From Holtermannia corniformis (taxonomy: Eukaryota > Basidiomycota > Tremellomycetes > Holtermanniales), in the NCBI GenBank assembly GCA_001599935.1, contig BCIJ01000001.1, positions 1,646,766-1,710,765 of the forward strand: a stretch of 64,000 nt of DNA, read 5' to 3'. The notes under the pieces are model-generated. The model worked only from the letters and a program-made list of their open reading frames with translations. It did not search any database and had not been told where the DNA came from. The position numbers and the translations under genes are program-made. How positions within the stretch are numbered: the stretch's first letter is position 1; each line of letters opens with the position of its first letter. Below are positions 1 to 14,603 of the stretch, one piece after another.

Positions 1-3787
<3,787 letters not shown>

Positions 3788-4199
3788 GCTGCTGTGGATC
3801 CAAGTGCGCTGCTGCGCTTGCATGCGTTCCGAAATCTCGCCGTCACGTGAGCGAGTGGCGACTGTGGTGGATTTATGTGCCGTACAATCTTTTGGTTATC
3901 TCCCACTCGACCCCGGTGCACCCCCGACATACACATCCCTGGATTCGCGACCGACGCGCGCTGAACCGGCCGTGCAGCGCGAGTGACTTTTCTCACCGCA
4001 CGAGGCGCGTTTCATCTCACGCGCGATCGGCACCGCCCCCCTTTGCGGTCCGAGCACAGTCTATTGTCCCACCACGCACGCAAAGGAGGTGCAGGTCACC
4101 AACGGCAACACGCTCACCAGCTAGCCAGGCGCTACGACTGCTGTACCATCAACCACCGACTCCGACTCCAACCACACTCGTTTGATCCGACCGAGCGCG
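3788..4199. promoter_or_regulatory. Shared divergent upstream region of KRR1 and the 4200 gene
   Basis: These 412 bases separate two start codons on opposite strands. The right half is pyrimidine- and AC-rich, as is common just upstream of fungal start codons. I see no clear TATA box or repeat. Confidence 0.5.
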
Positions 4200-7100
4200 A
4201 TGACCGACTTTCTCGGGCAGATGCTCCGGCGCTCAAGGCATGCCGACCAAGAACGCAAGAGGTTTTACGCTAGCTTGAACGAGGTCAACCCGAGTGAGTG
4301 TAGCCGGCACAGCTGCGAGAGCTGCAGCAGACGGGATCCGTGAGCAGTAATGTCTGAGATGGGTTCAAGGCGCGTCGCAGCTCACGGCCGACGTCGCGTT
4401 TGCTGGGATCGTGAGATAGGGGCCGCGAAAGGATGTCGGTTGCTAGCTGCTACGTAAGGCGGCGTGCATCCTGTGCGGACTCGGTATGCACAACCACGCA
4501 GCTGGCAAGTTTTCAACAATCCTGGCCAATTGCACCACCGGCCGAGCTCTTTTCGCCCGGTTGACTGCAGTGACACAGCGTCGTGCGATAAACCAAGAGG
4601 GTCCAAGAGCTTCAAGGGGTGGCTCTGCAGTCTTTCAGGATGCTTCAACATGCTATACGTTGCGGTTGAGCGGGAGGAACGGTGCATCATACACCGCCGG
4701 TCCTGCCGGCGGCGTCCGCGCACCCCGCCAGCTCTGCCCGCACTAGGTGCGACGTGCTCTGTAGATTGTCGAGTGCAGCCACCTATGCTGTAGTCGAACA
4801 GTTCTCGCAGCAGCCTAGCGTACGTGCCGGGCGAGCTAATGATAGATGGAGAAAATCGTGCTCTGCGCGTCGATCGTTTGGAATCGGGCTCCTGCTGCAC
4901 TGGATTCTTGACTGCTGCTGCTGTCGTGTCGCTTGATCGAGACCATGACGAGCTGCGTGGTGGGTTTACGTGTCTGGCCTGTGTATATTGGACAAGACCG
5001 GGCGGCCTAGTAGCTCACCAGTGCTTGGTAAACGACACGGCAAGAGTGCGCAGTCCGCGCCGGAACGAGCCTCACAGATATGGATAGCCATCGCTCGCTC
5101 GCAGGGCGATGTGATTGACCTGATCAGAGAGATCCCACCCGCAGCGACGTGCAGCACTCGACGAAATGAGCTTTCCATACTTCGGCGGGATCATCGTGTA
5201 TATACTGCTTGCAAGCTGTCGCAGGGCAATGATCAACGCCGAACGACAGGATCGCCTATTGTGATTCCTAAAGCCGTCTACGTATGTGCCATGATCGTCT
5301 CAACAGAAGCTGGGTATCCAGCTTCATCGACTGACGGTCTAGCACCTCTTGCATCCATTCGAAGAGACGTGAGGGTCAACTGAAGTGCGAAGAGCATTGC
5401 AAGCTGCCATAGTGTACGCAACAGCCTCGTGATACATTGCTGTATGCACCACGCCAGCTCGCATCTCTTCGTAGCTACGCCTCGGAGGCAGTCTTCGCCT
5501 GCGTTAGCCGAGGTCGGCGCTGGCCAGTTCAGACCAACTCCAAGAGTTGGCCGGTAACTTGGAAGCTTCCCTGTCCGACTTGTTCACGGCGACGAGATCA
5601 AACCCGCCGCGCAGTCACCTAACAGCTGTCCCAGGTGTCGCGCGAAGCCTGCTCTGCAGTTGTTGTGACGCATAACGGCTAGGTTTGATATCACAGGACG
5701 GAGAAGCTGTCACGTCGTGATTAGCTCTGATCATGGGTAACGATCAGATACTACCCGACGTTCGACCTGTTCATGTATTCGTTGGCTTGACCTTGACCTC
5801 GAATCACGGTACGACGCTAGGATCCCGGGATGAATTCGCGCAAGTGAGACTCGGACCTAGGCTTGATAGCTCTCACATAGAGATCGAGGCCAAGGTCTCA
5901 CCTTGACTTCACCTAGCTTTGATAAGGGTCTGAAGCGCACACAATGCGCGTGTATCGCACAGTGCCGACAGCAGCGGTCACCCGCTTCTCGTCATCAGAC
6001 ATGTCAATCAGCTAAAGGGCGCTCAGACGCACAGCTCGAACCAAGTGTCGATGTCGAGAGGCGCAGTGTCAGCTACAGCATTCTGGGTGAATAAAGCTAT
6101 CCCAGCTTCCTCTATCCACATTGCTGCTGCTCGACTTGCAATCTGTGTGGATCCAGCGAGCGACCGACGAGGGTGCATACATCGCGCTGGCGAATTTCCG
6201 TCTCAATCGGGGCACGTAGAGCGTACCCATGGCGTTGGTGGGATTCAGCTTGATCAATTCTGCTAAGCACCATGTCAGGCTTTGGCACGTACTCGGGACG
6301 TGCTTGAGCAGGGTCAATACCTTGCGCGTTTGGAGTCGCCTTCAGTTGGCATTGTCGCGGGCTGAACCCAGTCAGCAAGGCTGTGAGATGAAGCCAGCGA
6401 TTAACTTGCAGCTGGCAGAACTGGTGATTGATCAGGATAAAGCAGTGCGCGCGCCGTCTGCTGCCGAGCCGACCCAGACACTTCTGATCCTGTCTGGATT
6501 CAGAGACTGTCAGTCGGAGCGCGCGCGGCTGGTTCATACGTGTAGCGTGGGCTAGTCGGTTCCATCACAACTGAACGATGACCAATCGGCCAATCGATCG
6601 CTATAAGCAGTTTGGATGTCCACAGCACGTGCGATCGCCTCGGCGAAGAATCCGCGTTGGCAACCCTTTGTGGCCGTCGTGACGTGCGAGACTTTGTTTA
6701 TCTGAGCCTTTATCAACGTCAGACACAACGCAGAGGGACTCTCCGTAGCTCCACGTAGCCGCGTCACGCTGCTGGTATGACGGTAAAGACTTTGCGGATT
6801 GCTCCGTGTCATGTCTGCTCGGCCAGTCTGGTTCGCGCCCGTATCTGGGATCTGTGAGGATCCATCGCGATAGCGCATAGTGACAATCTTGATCTATACT
6901 GTCTTTGCAACCTTGGTGATCTGGCGACATGTAACTGAATTGAGAAATGTGGTACTTGAGCGCTGGCTCGAGTCACGAACGATGCAGTTAGAAGTAGGTG
7001 GGACGAAACCGGGCGGTGTCCGGGTTTCTGACCGCAGATGTAGCTGCGCATTCGCAAGTGTCAGAGCTCGTGGTCATGACGCTATCTTGTCGTGGACCGT

Positions 7101-8993
7101 ATGCGACACGGATCAGATGCGATACGAGCTCTAGATTAATCAAGGATCACAGCTGACCTGTACTCAGCTTCACTTGCCGCCATGCAGGCTTCGCAATCAG
7201 CTGCAGCTGCTGCGGCCGCGTCTTCCGTAAGTCGTTATACCGTTGCTTGCTTCAGAGCTGACCTGCACAGGAAGCTGCGCTTCGCGCCTCGATGGCAGCC
7301 AAAGCCGCGGCTGACAGCAAGACCACGGCGTCTTCCTCGGCGTCAGCTGCCAAGGTCAGTGCGACTCGTGTATCACATTAGCCAGAGCTGAAGGTCACAG
7401 GTCACATCCTCTGCATCCTCTGCCCAAGTCAAGACGATTACACCCGCCTCTTCGTCTGCTGCGCCGCGCGTCGTGTCTGCTTCCGCTTCCGCCTCGGCTT
7501 CCTCTTCGTCCGCAGCGCGGTCCTCTTCCTCTTCTTCCTCTTCTGCTGCCAAATCGTCCGCAGCCGCCGTCACGCCCTCTTCGTCCTCTACTGCCCATCG
7601 CCCGATCATGACAGTCACACAAACGCCGGACTATGCTTTGTCCAGCTCGAGCGCCGCGGCGACCAGCTCTGCTGGTAACACCACCGCCGCTGCCGCGTCT
7701 AATGCCGACGAGTCGACCGGCATGTCGACCGGCGGTGTCATTGGTGCCGTTGCTGCCGGCTTGGTTGGTCTTGTCGTCATCGGCGCGCTTGCGGGGTGGC
7801 TCTTCCGCAAGTACAACTCACGCAAGAACTCGGTCACCAACGAGAAGAACTGGCGTCAGATTGACGACAACGATGGGCGTCCGATCTCGCCTTATCAGGA
7901 CGACATCTATGGCCAGGACGCTGCGCCGGTCATCGGTTCGCGCGCGGCTCTGGCGCTTGCCCGCGCCAACACTACCACTGGTCGGCCACCATCCATGATG
8001 GAGCGCAATATTGCTGGTGCAGGCGCGTGGCGCCAGCAAAACGACTATGGGCCATACCCAACCCCCAACAATGGCGACTATGGCGTGGACCCTCACTCGA
8101 GGCCGTACATGCAGCAAGCAGGCCGCGTGCCGATCATCGCCGAGCAGTACCAGTACCAGAACGCACAACCGATCACGCCCGACACGTCGCGCCAGCTCAT
8201 CAGCCCGCTCCACCCTACGTCGGCTGGTGCGTATTCGCCTTCGTTTACGCCTGGTAGACCCGCCGCTCCTCAGACGGATCGCCAGATTGCGCAGCACGAA
8301 GACTTTGCCGACTTTCCATCCGCCACCGAGCTCGATGAAGACTGGCAACCCCACACGGCGACGACCATGCCTTCTCCCTCGCCCACGTATGGTTCAGGCG
8401 CGTACGGGACCGGTCCTCAGCTCCCAATGCTTCCTCCGATGAGCCCTGACAGCTTTGGTCCCGAGTTTGGCCAGGCGTCAACTTCTTCCGCGCAAAAGCA
8501 AGTGTATGCCGATGTCGCTCGTGCTGCGGGTGTCCTTGAGCCCGTGACGCCTACACCAGCCCAAGCCAAGTACGCCGAGGCGACGGCCAACACGTCTTCG
8601 GCTTCGCTACCCCCTCTTCCCGTCTACTCTCGCGAAGCCCCGTCACCGTTCCAGCACGGTCGTCCACTTTCCGCTCTCGAAGAGGTCGAGACCCCTCTTG
8701 CGACTCCTATCCCCTCCACTGCCGGCGTGCGCTCGTTGACGACGCCGAGTTCCAACAACCCATTCGATGACATGCCCGTTCCGCCTGCGCGCTCGTCATC
8801 TGGCTCGCTCGCCATGCCGTCAACGCCCGTCTCTGCCGCGCGCTACCCTCCGCCCGGTACCCCCGGAGTGCCCGAGAGCGTCACGAGCTCGCCCATGCGC
8901 GGGATCGAAGAGCGAACAGGGTGGCAGCAACCGCAGCCGTATCGCCAGAGCCAGCTCTCGATCCGCGACGACGACGTCTACGGCGGGATCTGA
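4200..8993 (+). CDS. Ser/Ala-rich single-pass membrane protein, unknown function
   Basis: Proposed exons: 4200-4293, 7168-7226, 7271-7354 and 7401-8993 (609 residues). The last three exons are secure. They encode a long Ser/Ala-rich segment, one hydrophobic helix at about residues 190-213 (VIGAVAAGLVGLVVIGALAG) followed by the stop-transfer stretch RKYNSRK, then a roughly 395-residue Pro/Ser-rich tail. This resembles fungal wall-sensor-like or septum-like proteins in layout only; no named domain is visible. Exon 1 is less sure: it starts with an ATG, keeps phase with exon 2 and has good splice sites (GTGAGT; GCTGAC branch with CTCAG), but the resulting N-terminus is charged (RRSRHADQERKR) and has no signal peptide. 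If exon 1 is wrong, translation could begin at the ATG at 7182 or at an unseen exon in the gap. The gene is divergent from KRR1. Confidence 0.65.
4294..7167 (+). other. Giant intron 1 of the membrane-protein gene (2,874 bases, proposed)
   Basis: Donor CGA|GTGAGTGTAG and acceptor GCTGACCTGTACTCAG leave phase 1 on both sides. No internal coding exon or known RNA was recognised. I count 36 AGCT (about 11 expected by chance) and five CAGCTG, the same signature as the better-proven giant introns. It could instead be an intergenic stretch if exon 1 belongs to another transcript. Confidence 0.6.
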
Positions 8994-9112
8994 TGTAGAG
9001 CGTTTTCTTTTGTAGTTATGTAGTGAGTCTTATAGTGGCGGCGCGGGCGCTGTCGGAGTATTGAGTAAAGTCAACGGGAGGACGAAAGGACTGTTGCGAT
9101 GCATCTCATGAT

Positions 9113-11255
9113 CTAGAACGTCCACAGCTGGGCCACGACGTCGCCCGCCACGCTGTCGTCGGCTCTGGCATCTGAGAACACGGGTCCAGTGTACTCCAAC
9201 GCCAGTGCCGGGTCTTTACGGATCTTGCGCTCTGCTTCGGTATCGAACAGCTACGACGATCAGCCCCGCCTCGTTGGTTCCAGAGATGACGCACCGTGCC
9301 GTAGCCGTGATCCAAGAAATCCTCCATTGCAAACGGGGGCTTTGTAAAGACCTCGCTAAAGATCTTTGCGAGCGTCGAGACGGAAGCAAGGTAATGCGAT
9401 TGCAGCGCTGTCAATTCCCAAACGGAAGAGTTGATCGCTTGACTGTCGAGTGGCGAGGGGTTGGTTGCGTCATATGGGTCTGTATGCGGCGTCAGCACTG
9501 GCGCTGGTGTGCCGAGGTGCGGCGTTGGACTGACCGGTATAGACGGCCACATTGTCGAACCCAGTGGCTTCTGGCGCTTCGCGCTGGATCATGAGCATGC
9601 ACCCGGGGTGCTTTTTGAACAGGTTGTAGATGAACGGAATGATCATGATGGTCGCTGCGGGCGGTGCGGTCAAGGCGAGTCGGGCGAGGCGCTTGATGAA
9701 TGCCGCGATGAGGGCGGCGGGGAGGTGACTGCAGTGTCAGCGAGCAACAGGGTACGGTCGGTACACACGTAGAGGACAGGAACTGCTCCGTCAACCGGAA
9801 AAAGCGCGCGCGGTATTTGAGGTGCATGACCGAGGCGTCGAGGAGCGCATAGAGCCGGGTGTAAAAGTTGGGGTAGTCACTAGTGTGCGATCAGCAGTGC
9901 TCGAAAACTGGAAGGAGAGGCAGGACGTACAGGTTGTAGTCTTTGATGAGGAGGAAGAGACCGTTCATCGACAGTAGTGCTAGAGGACCACCTGCAGACT
10001 CAAAGTTGGCAAATGTTCAGTCAAGGACATGGTTTGGACGGACCGGCATCGACAATGTTCCCAAGCCAGTCTGCAAAGCGTACGGTCCGACCCTTGACCA
10101 TGTTCGGGAAGATGGTGGAATGCAGCACCATGAGCACCTGACGTTTTTGCGCCGCCGTCAATCTGGTCAATCAGCACTGGCTCGGTGCAGAGCGGCAAGC
10201 ACTCACGGAAGAGCAACGAGCTCGAGCCAAACGTTTGTAAACACCTGCTTGTGGCTCTCGACACTGTGCATGCCCTCGAGGACGCTCATGAATCGTGCAC
10301 GCTTGCGCTTGCCGCCCGCCGTGCTAGACTCGTCCTCGTCTTCAGAGGGGGAATCGTAGTATGCCGTCCAGTCTGTCGGTGCGGGCGCAGCGTCCTTTTT
10401 ACTCTTCTTGGCGGGTTTGATGGAGAGTGGTGCGGTCTCGAGGTGTGCGCAGAAAAAAGTGTTGATGTCTTGTTGCTTTTGCGGGAGGTTTGAGAGGGGG
10501 CAGAGGATAGCGAGAGCGTTGGTGGCGAGTGCTTCGTTGTCTGCGTCTGGACGGGACGCGATCAATGCGCTGCGGTCATTCAGCTCTGCCATCAATTGCT
10601 GTACCCAGCGGTCGGCACGCACGCGGCTTGCTTGAAGAACGCCCAACGGAGATCGTCGTGCTCTGCGAGGTATTTGCCTGAAATGAGGGTCACGACGTCT
10701 TGTGGGAGTAGACCGACTGGTTCGGCGATATCGGAACGGGGTGAGGGCCGAGGCAGGAGGAATGCGCGGACGAGGGTCTCGACGTAGGGTGTGGAAAGCA
10801 CGCCTTGGCCTTGTTGGGAAAGTGGGCCGAGGAGGGAGAGTAGGAGCGGTGTGGCGGATGCCTCGAGCTCAGTCAGCTCGCGCAAGGCGGAAATAACTAT
10901 CAAAATAGATACACACCCTCAGTGATGGCTCCGAGTCCCTCAGCATCCCGGCCAGAACGTCGACATACTCCTCGAGCCGCTCGCCGGTCCACACCTTGAC
11001 CTGGTGCAGCTCATCTTCCCTGCCCTTGCCCTTGTTCTTGTCACTATACACTACCCTGTCTGCCGCGATGTAGGCCAAGAAGACTCTGTGCAGACTCCAC
11101 GCGGCCTTGTGACCGGCCTCTGGTGAGCGCGAGCGCGCTAGCTCGAGTAGCGGCAAGAGATCGTTTGGGTTGTGCGGCGGTGCGAGTAGTTTCGCTTCGA
11201 GCTGTGGGATCCTGGACAGCGCTGGCTGCTGCTTTGAGGTGCCCTGCGCTGGCAT
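9113..11255 (-). CDS. NOC4: NOC4, nucleolar complex protein (CBF/Mak21 family)
   Basis: NOC4 pairs with NOP14 in the nucleolus and is needed for 40S subunit maturation and export. Exons in coding order: 10917-11255, 10623-10867, 10207-10569, 10044-10162, 9931-9991, 9769-9879, 9535-9728, 9295-9479 and 9113-9250; the total is 1,755 bases, 584 residues, about the length of yeast Noc4. The CBF/Mak21 signature sits in the second half: VLMVLHSTIFPNM, then LLSMNGLFLLI, DYPNFYTRLYALLD, ARFFRLTEQFL and KHPGCMLMIQRE. The middle holds a KKSKKD basic patch and an acidic SEDEDESS stretch. All eight introns are 44-55 bases. The gene is divergent from the ubiquitin-conjugating enzyme, with 257 bases between the start codons, and converges on the 4200-8993 gene. 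Confidence 0.95.
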
Positions 11256-11453
11256 GGTGCGTACGGACGCTCGCTGTCGACGGTGACAAGACGGTGCCGG
11301 CGGGGTGGATGTCTGAAATTATGGTGGTGTGTCACGTGACCGCGTCCGATCCCGTTGGCCCTCCCGGCCACCTTCGAGTTCGCTATCCCTCCGTCGCCAC
11401 TCGAGTGAACGAGCGATCTACAGTCTCTGCTGCCCTCTCGCGAGCACTACAAC

Positions 11454-11499
11454 GTCGTATCGTCTGTCGGTGTCAAGTCGTATCGTCTGCCGGTGTCAA
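11454..11499 (+). repeat. 23-bp tandem duplication upstream of the E2 gene
   Basis: Two adjacent 23-base units (11454-11476 and 11477-11499) differ at one base (TGTCGG versus TGCCGG within GTCGTATCGTCTG...GGTGTCAA). They end 13 bases before the ATG at 11513, so they probably lie in the 5' leader. Confidence 0.85.
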
Positions 11500-11512
11500 A
11501 TTCCACCCCGCA

Positions 11513-13790
11513 ATGTCCTCAACCACAGCACGGACCTCGTCGTCGGCACGCTCATCAAAGCCTGCGACACCCGCCCCATCTGCGACCGCAAACTCGAGCT
11601 TGATCCTCAGACGCCAGCTTATCGGTGCGTCACATTGGCTCACTCGCACATGCCCGCAAGGGGACACAGACTGGCTTTCAGCTGACGCAAGCGATCCACA
11701 GAGCTCCAGAAGAACCCCGTAGATGGCTTCTCGGCCGGGCTCGTCGACGACGACAACATTCTCGAATGGCTTATAGTCATCATGGGGTATGTCTGCCACC
11801 GCGTGCCTCCTTTGTGGTCGGAAATAACCGAGCGCTCGCACAGACCGGCTGATACCTTGTACGAGGGCGCGTTCCTCAAAGCGAGGCTCGTATTCCCACC
11901 AGTGAGTACTCCTGATCTGTATCGACCATGCGACAATATGCCGGCCCAGGCGTCGTATGTGACTGAGCTGACTACTCTAAAGGAGTTCCCACTGCTACCG
12001 CCCAAGATGGTCTTTGATTCCGAAATGTGGCATCCAAACGGTATGTTCTTGTGCTATCTACCATGACCATGTTGTCATGTTGTCAATCTCGGTCTCATGT
12101 CTGTTCGCCTTGGTCACTGGACGATCCCAGCTCCGTCAGAAGCTGTTCGCGTGAATACGCGGGCGGGACGATATCGACGAGCTGGAGATTCGCTTCGACC
12201 CTCACGCGATCTCTGCTCATCCCACTCGTGATAGTGTCAGCTGTCTTCGGTCAAGGTGTCTAGCTGGAGACACTTGCGTGTGCATCCCGCGGGTGTTTGT
12301 ACCCGTGGGACCAGCACGGAGCAGCTATACCGCGAATCAAGACTCTTATTACTGTACATTACGCCAAGTCGGGCGCGCTCCTGCGAGGTTTACTACAATT
12401 CTCGTTCGATGCAGAGGCATCTTGCTGCCGAGTTGCGGGTCCAGGGAAGATTACGTGCCGATGGTTTGGCTGGGCTGAAGCTGGAAGCTTCTACGATAGC
12501 CGACCAAGGGCGAGTGATCCATCTGTTTGCACCTTGACATGCTGTCGTGCGCAGCGACGGCAACGTGCTGCTCGTTTTCTGCCTAGTCAGCTGCAGTGAA
12601 CCTGCTCAGTCATTCCCAACACGATGACCACGCTCGCATGTTAACTGGAAGAGAGACCGCTGTACAATGTCGATCTCGTTTGCAGAAGCGACGGTACTGT
12701 ACATCATTTGGTGGCATTAAGCGGCATATCCCAAATGATCGCCAGACAGCGTACTCCGAGGCATCAGAGCGAGCGCCTCAAGCACTGTATACCACGACGG
12801 CGTCATTGCGGAGATGCCCCGCTAAGACGATTCCAGTGTTGCTGGCTGACACCGCGACTACGGCCTTGTTCGCTGCAAACGCCCGAGCACAAGCCGCATG
12901 GCGACATGACTGTAGCGTATCGGCTGAGGAGGGTTTGTCTGAGCGATCATGCGCGCGCTTTGCATGCCGACCTGCGTCTGTATCTCTATCTGAGCCCTTC
13001 GAGCTCATCGACGCCCATTGTCAGATGGGGCCGCAAGGCCTTGACGGCTCTGCTGCGCCCTCTGCGTCGCGCAAGGCGAGTGGCAAGTGATGCTACGTCT
13101 AGCTTCAACAGAGTTCGCCTTCGCAGACGGCACCAGGTTCTGGCCAGTTGTACTGCCATGCTCGAATGTTGCGCGCGCGGCAGCTAATCCTGCGCAGCTC
13201 AGCTGAGTTGTACGCGCTTACGTTACGGTGTCACGCTCAGCGCGGCAGTCTACATGTCAACCACAGCAGATCTGAAGCCTAACACCGTATGCGAGGCTGT
13301 GACACGGGGCAGATGTGTTTCTGTAGAGTGCTCTAGCCTATCATGTACCTCAAACGCTTGCTAACCCTCCGATAGTGTATCCCGACGGTACTGTCTGTGT
13401 ATCCATACTGGTGAGTGAGAACTGGGTATCGCGACGCGCAACTGACAGATCGCAGCACGCGCCAGGAGAGGACGAGTGGGGATACGAGGATGCCGGCGAG
13501 CGGTGGCTGCCTGTACACACGGTCGAGAGTGTAGTATGTCGCTCGCCGCGGCTCGTCACACACAGCCAAGCTCACGCGTCCAGCTCATCTCGGTCATCTC
13601 GCTCCTATCGCAAGACGTGCCCGATCTCAACTCGCCCGCAAACGTCGATGCCGCCAAGGAAGTACGAGAAGACTTTGCGAGTGAGCCATCAGATAGCTCA
13701 GCATCCGTCACAGCGCTCACACCGTCTCTAGCATACAAGAAGAAGGTTCGGCGTCTTGCGCGCAAGTCGGCAGAGGATGCGTACGATTAG
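11513..13790 (+). CDS. Ubiquitin-conjugating enzyme E2, UBE2G1 type
   Basis: This E2 accepts ubiquitin from E1 on a cysteine and passes it on with E3 ligases. Exons: 11513-11624, 11702-11786, 11844-11901, 11983-12040, 13376-13410, 13456-13533, 13584-13680 and 13732-13790 (193 residues). The catalytic site reads WHPNVYPDGTVCVSIL with the active cysteine at residue 112, followed by the 13-residue acidic loop typical of the UBC7/UBE2G class (HAPGEDEWGYEDAGERW). LRRQLIELQKNPVDGFSAGL and the end KVRRLARKSAEDAYD match UBE2G1 better than UBE2G2. A Ser/Thr/Ala-rich extension of about 30 residues precedes the fold. Intron 4 is a 1.3-kb giant intron placed inside WHPN|V|YPDG; since that motif is intact after splicing, the junction is certain. 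Exact orthology (UBC7 or pombe Ubc15) is not settled. Confidence 0.93.
12041..13375 (+). other. Giant intron 4 of the E2 gene (1,335 bases)
   Basis: Donor ACG|GTATGTTC, acceptor CTAACCCTCCGATAG|TG with a textbook CTAAC branch site. Joining rebuilds the invariant WHPNVYPDG motif, which proves the boundaries. No coding exon or RNA gene recognised inside. By-eye count: 14 AGCT (about 5 expected) and three CAGCTG. Confidence 0.93.
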
Positions 13791-13940
13791 CGAGCGATTT
13801 CCTGCCTGTAGCATATGCACGAGTTGGCTGCTACCGATTCGCTAGCGCGTGTCAGTCAATCGTCATTCTTTTTGTTTTCGCATCAAGAGTTGGATCGTTG
13901 CTTGACCGGTCAGTGCAAGCGGTACGGGATCGATAGCAAC

Positions 13941-14245
13941 ATGGCGTTTTCAGACGAGACCAAGGACCGAGTGAACGCTGTCTTGGGGTACGTGCCGTAC
14001 TGCGTTTATATTAACTCTGGTGCTGACCGCTCCACAGAGTCGCAAAGGTTGGTCGTGACGGCTCGGGGATTGTAATTGACCTCGATCACCGCACAGAACG
14101 TCCTCGTCGTCGGCTGGATCCCATTGATCATCTATGTCGGCTGGAAGAACTCGAACCCTCAGCCATCGTTGATCAAGTGCGTTGAGCCCGTGGCGGTGGT
14201 GAGACGAGCTGAACCGGTCGCAGGCTGTTCACTCCGTTGGCCTAG
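13941..14245 (+). CDS. TOM7: TOM7, mitochondrial outer-membrane translocase subunit
   Basis: TOM7 is a small tail-anchored subunit that regulates assembly of the TOM protein-import complex. Four tiny exons: 13941-13987, 14038-14047 (10 bases), 14097-14176 and 14224-14245 give 52 residues, the usual size for the family. The soluble start AFSDETKDRVNAVLG is followed by one membrane helix, VLVVGWIPLIIYVGW, and the ending PQPSLIKLFTPLA, which matches Neurospora Tom7 (PRPSLIRLFSPLA) almost exactly. No single exon is long enough to stand out as a gene. It lies downstream of the E2 gene on the same strand, 150 bases after its stop. Confidence 0.92.
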
Positions 14246-14603
14246 GATCTGTGGGATGGGTCAGTGTTCAGTAGCAGCTAGGCTATGACTGGTCAGGCGC
14301 TTGCTGACGCGACGTAGGCGCAAACACTGTATTCACCGCTTTCAATGCAATCCATCTCGAGATCCAGCTCCAGCTTGCTCACTGATCACCCCCCCCCCTT
14401 TCACTTGTCACTCGAGCACGCGCATTAGAAGTAACGGCGCAATGATGACACCTCAGTGATAGTCTTTCGAGACCCAAGTGCGCACCCGTGGGCCCCAGCT
14501 CCCGCCAGGGCCCGCCGGGTTCTCGTGCAGACACAAGAGGCCCGTCTGAGCAGTCGTTATGCAAGCATGCATATAATATCTAACAACATGAGGCGCGCGC
14601 GCG
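14246..14603. other. Intergenic, convergent 3' ends of TOM7 and GEN1
   Basis: No gene seen. Contains a run of ten C at 14399-14408 and GC-rich inverted GGGCCC-type pieces around 14490-14520. Confidence 0.6.

Noticed and set aside
10614..10646. Apparent frameshift in NOC4 near FFKQAA
   Set aside because: Resolved as a normal 53-base intron (10570-10622) with GTGCGT donor and CCGCAG acceptor; frame is kept.
12290..12322. Near-palindrome CCCGCGGGT / ACCCGTGGG in the E2 giant intron
   Set aside because: Short, with a mismatch, and not repeated elsewhere; little above chance in GC-rich DNA.
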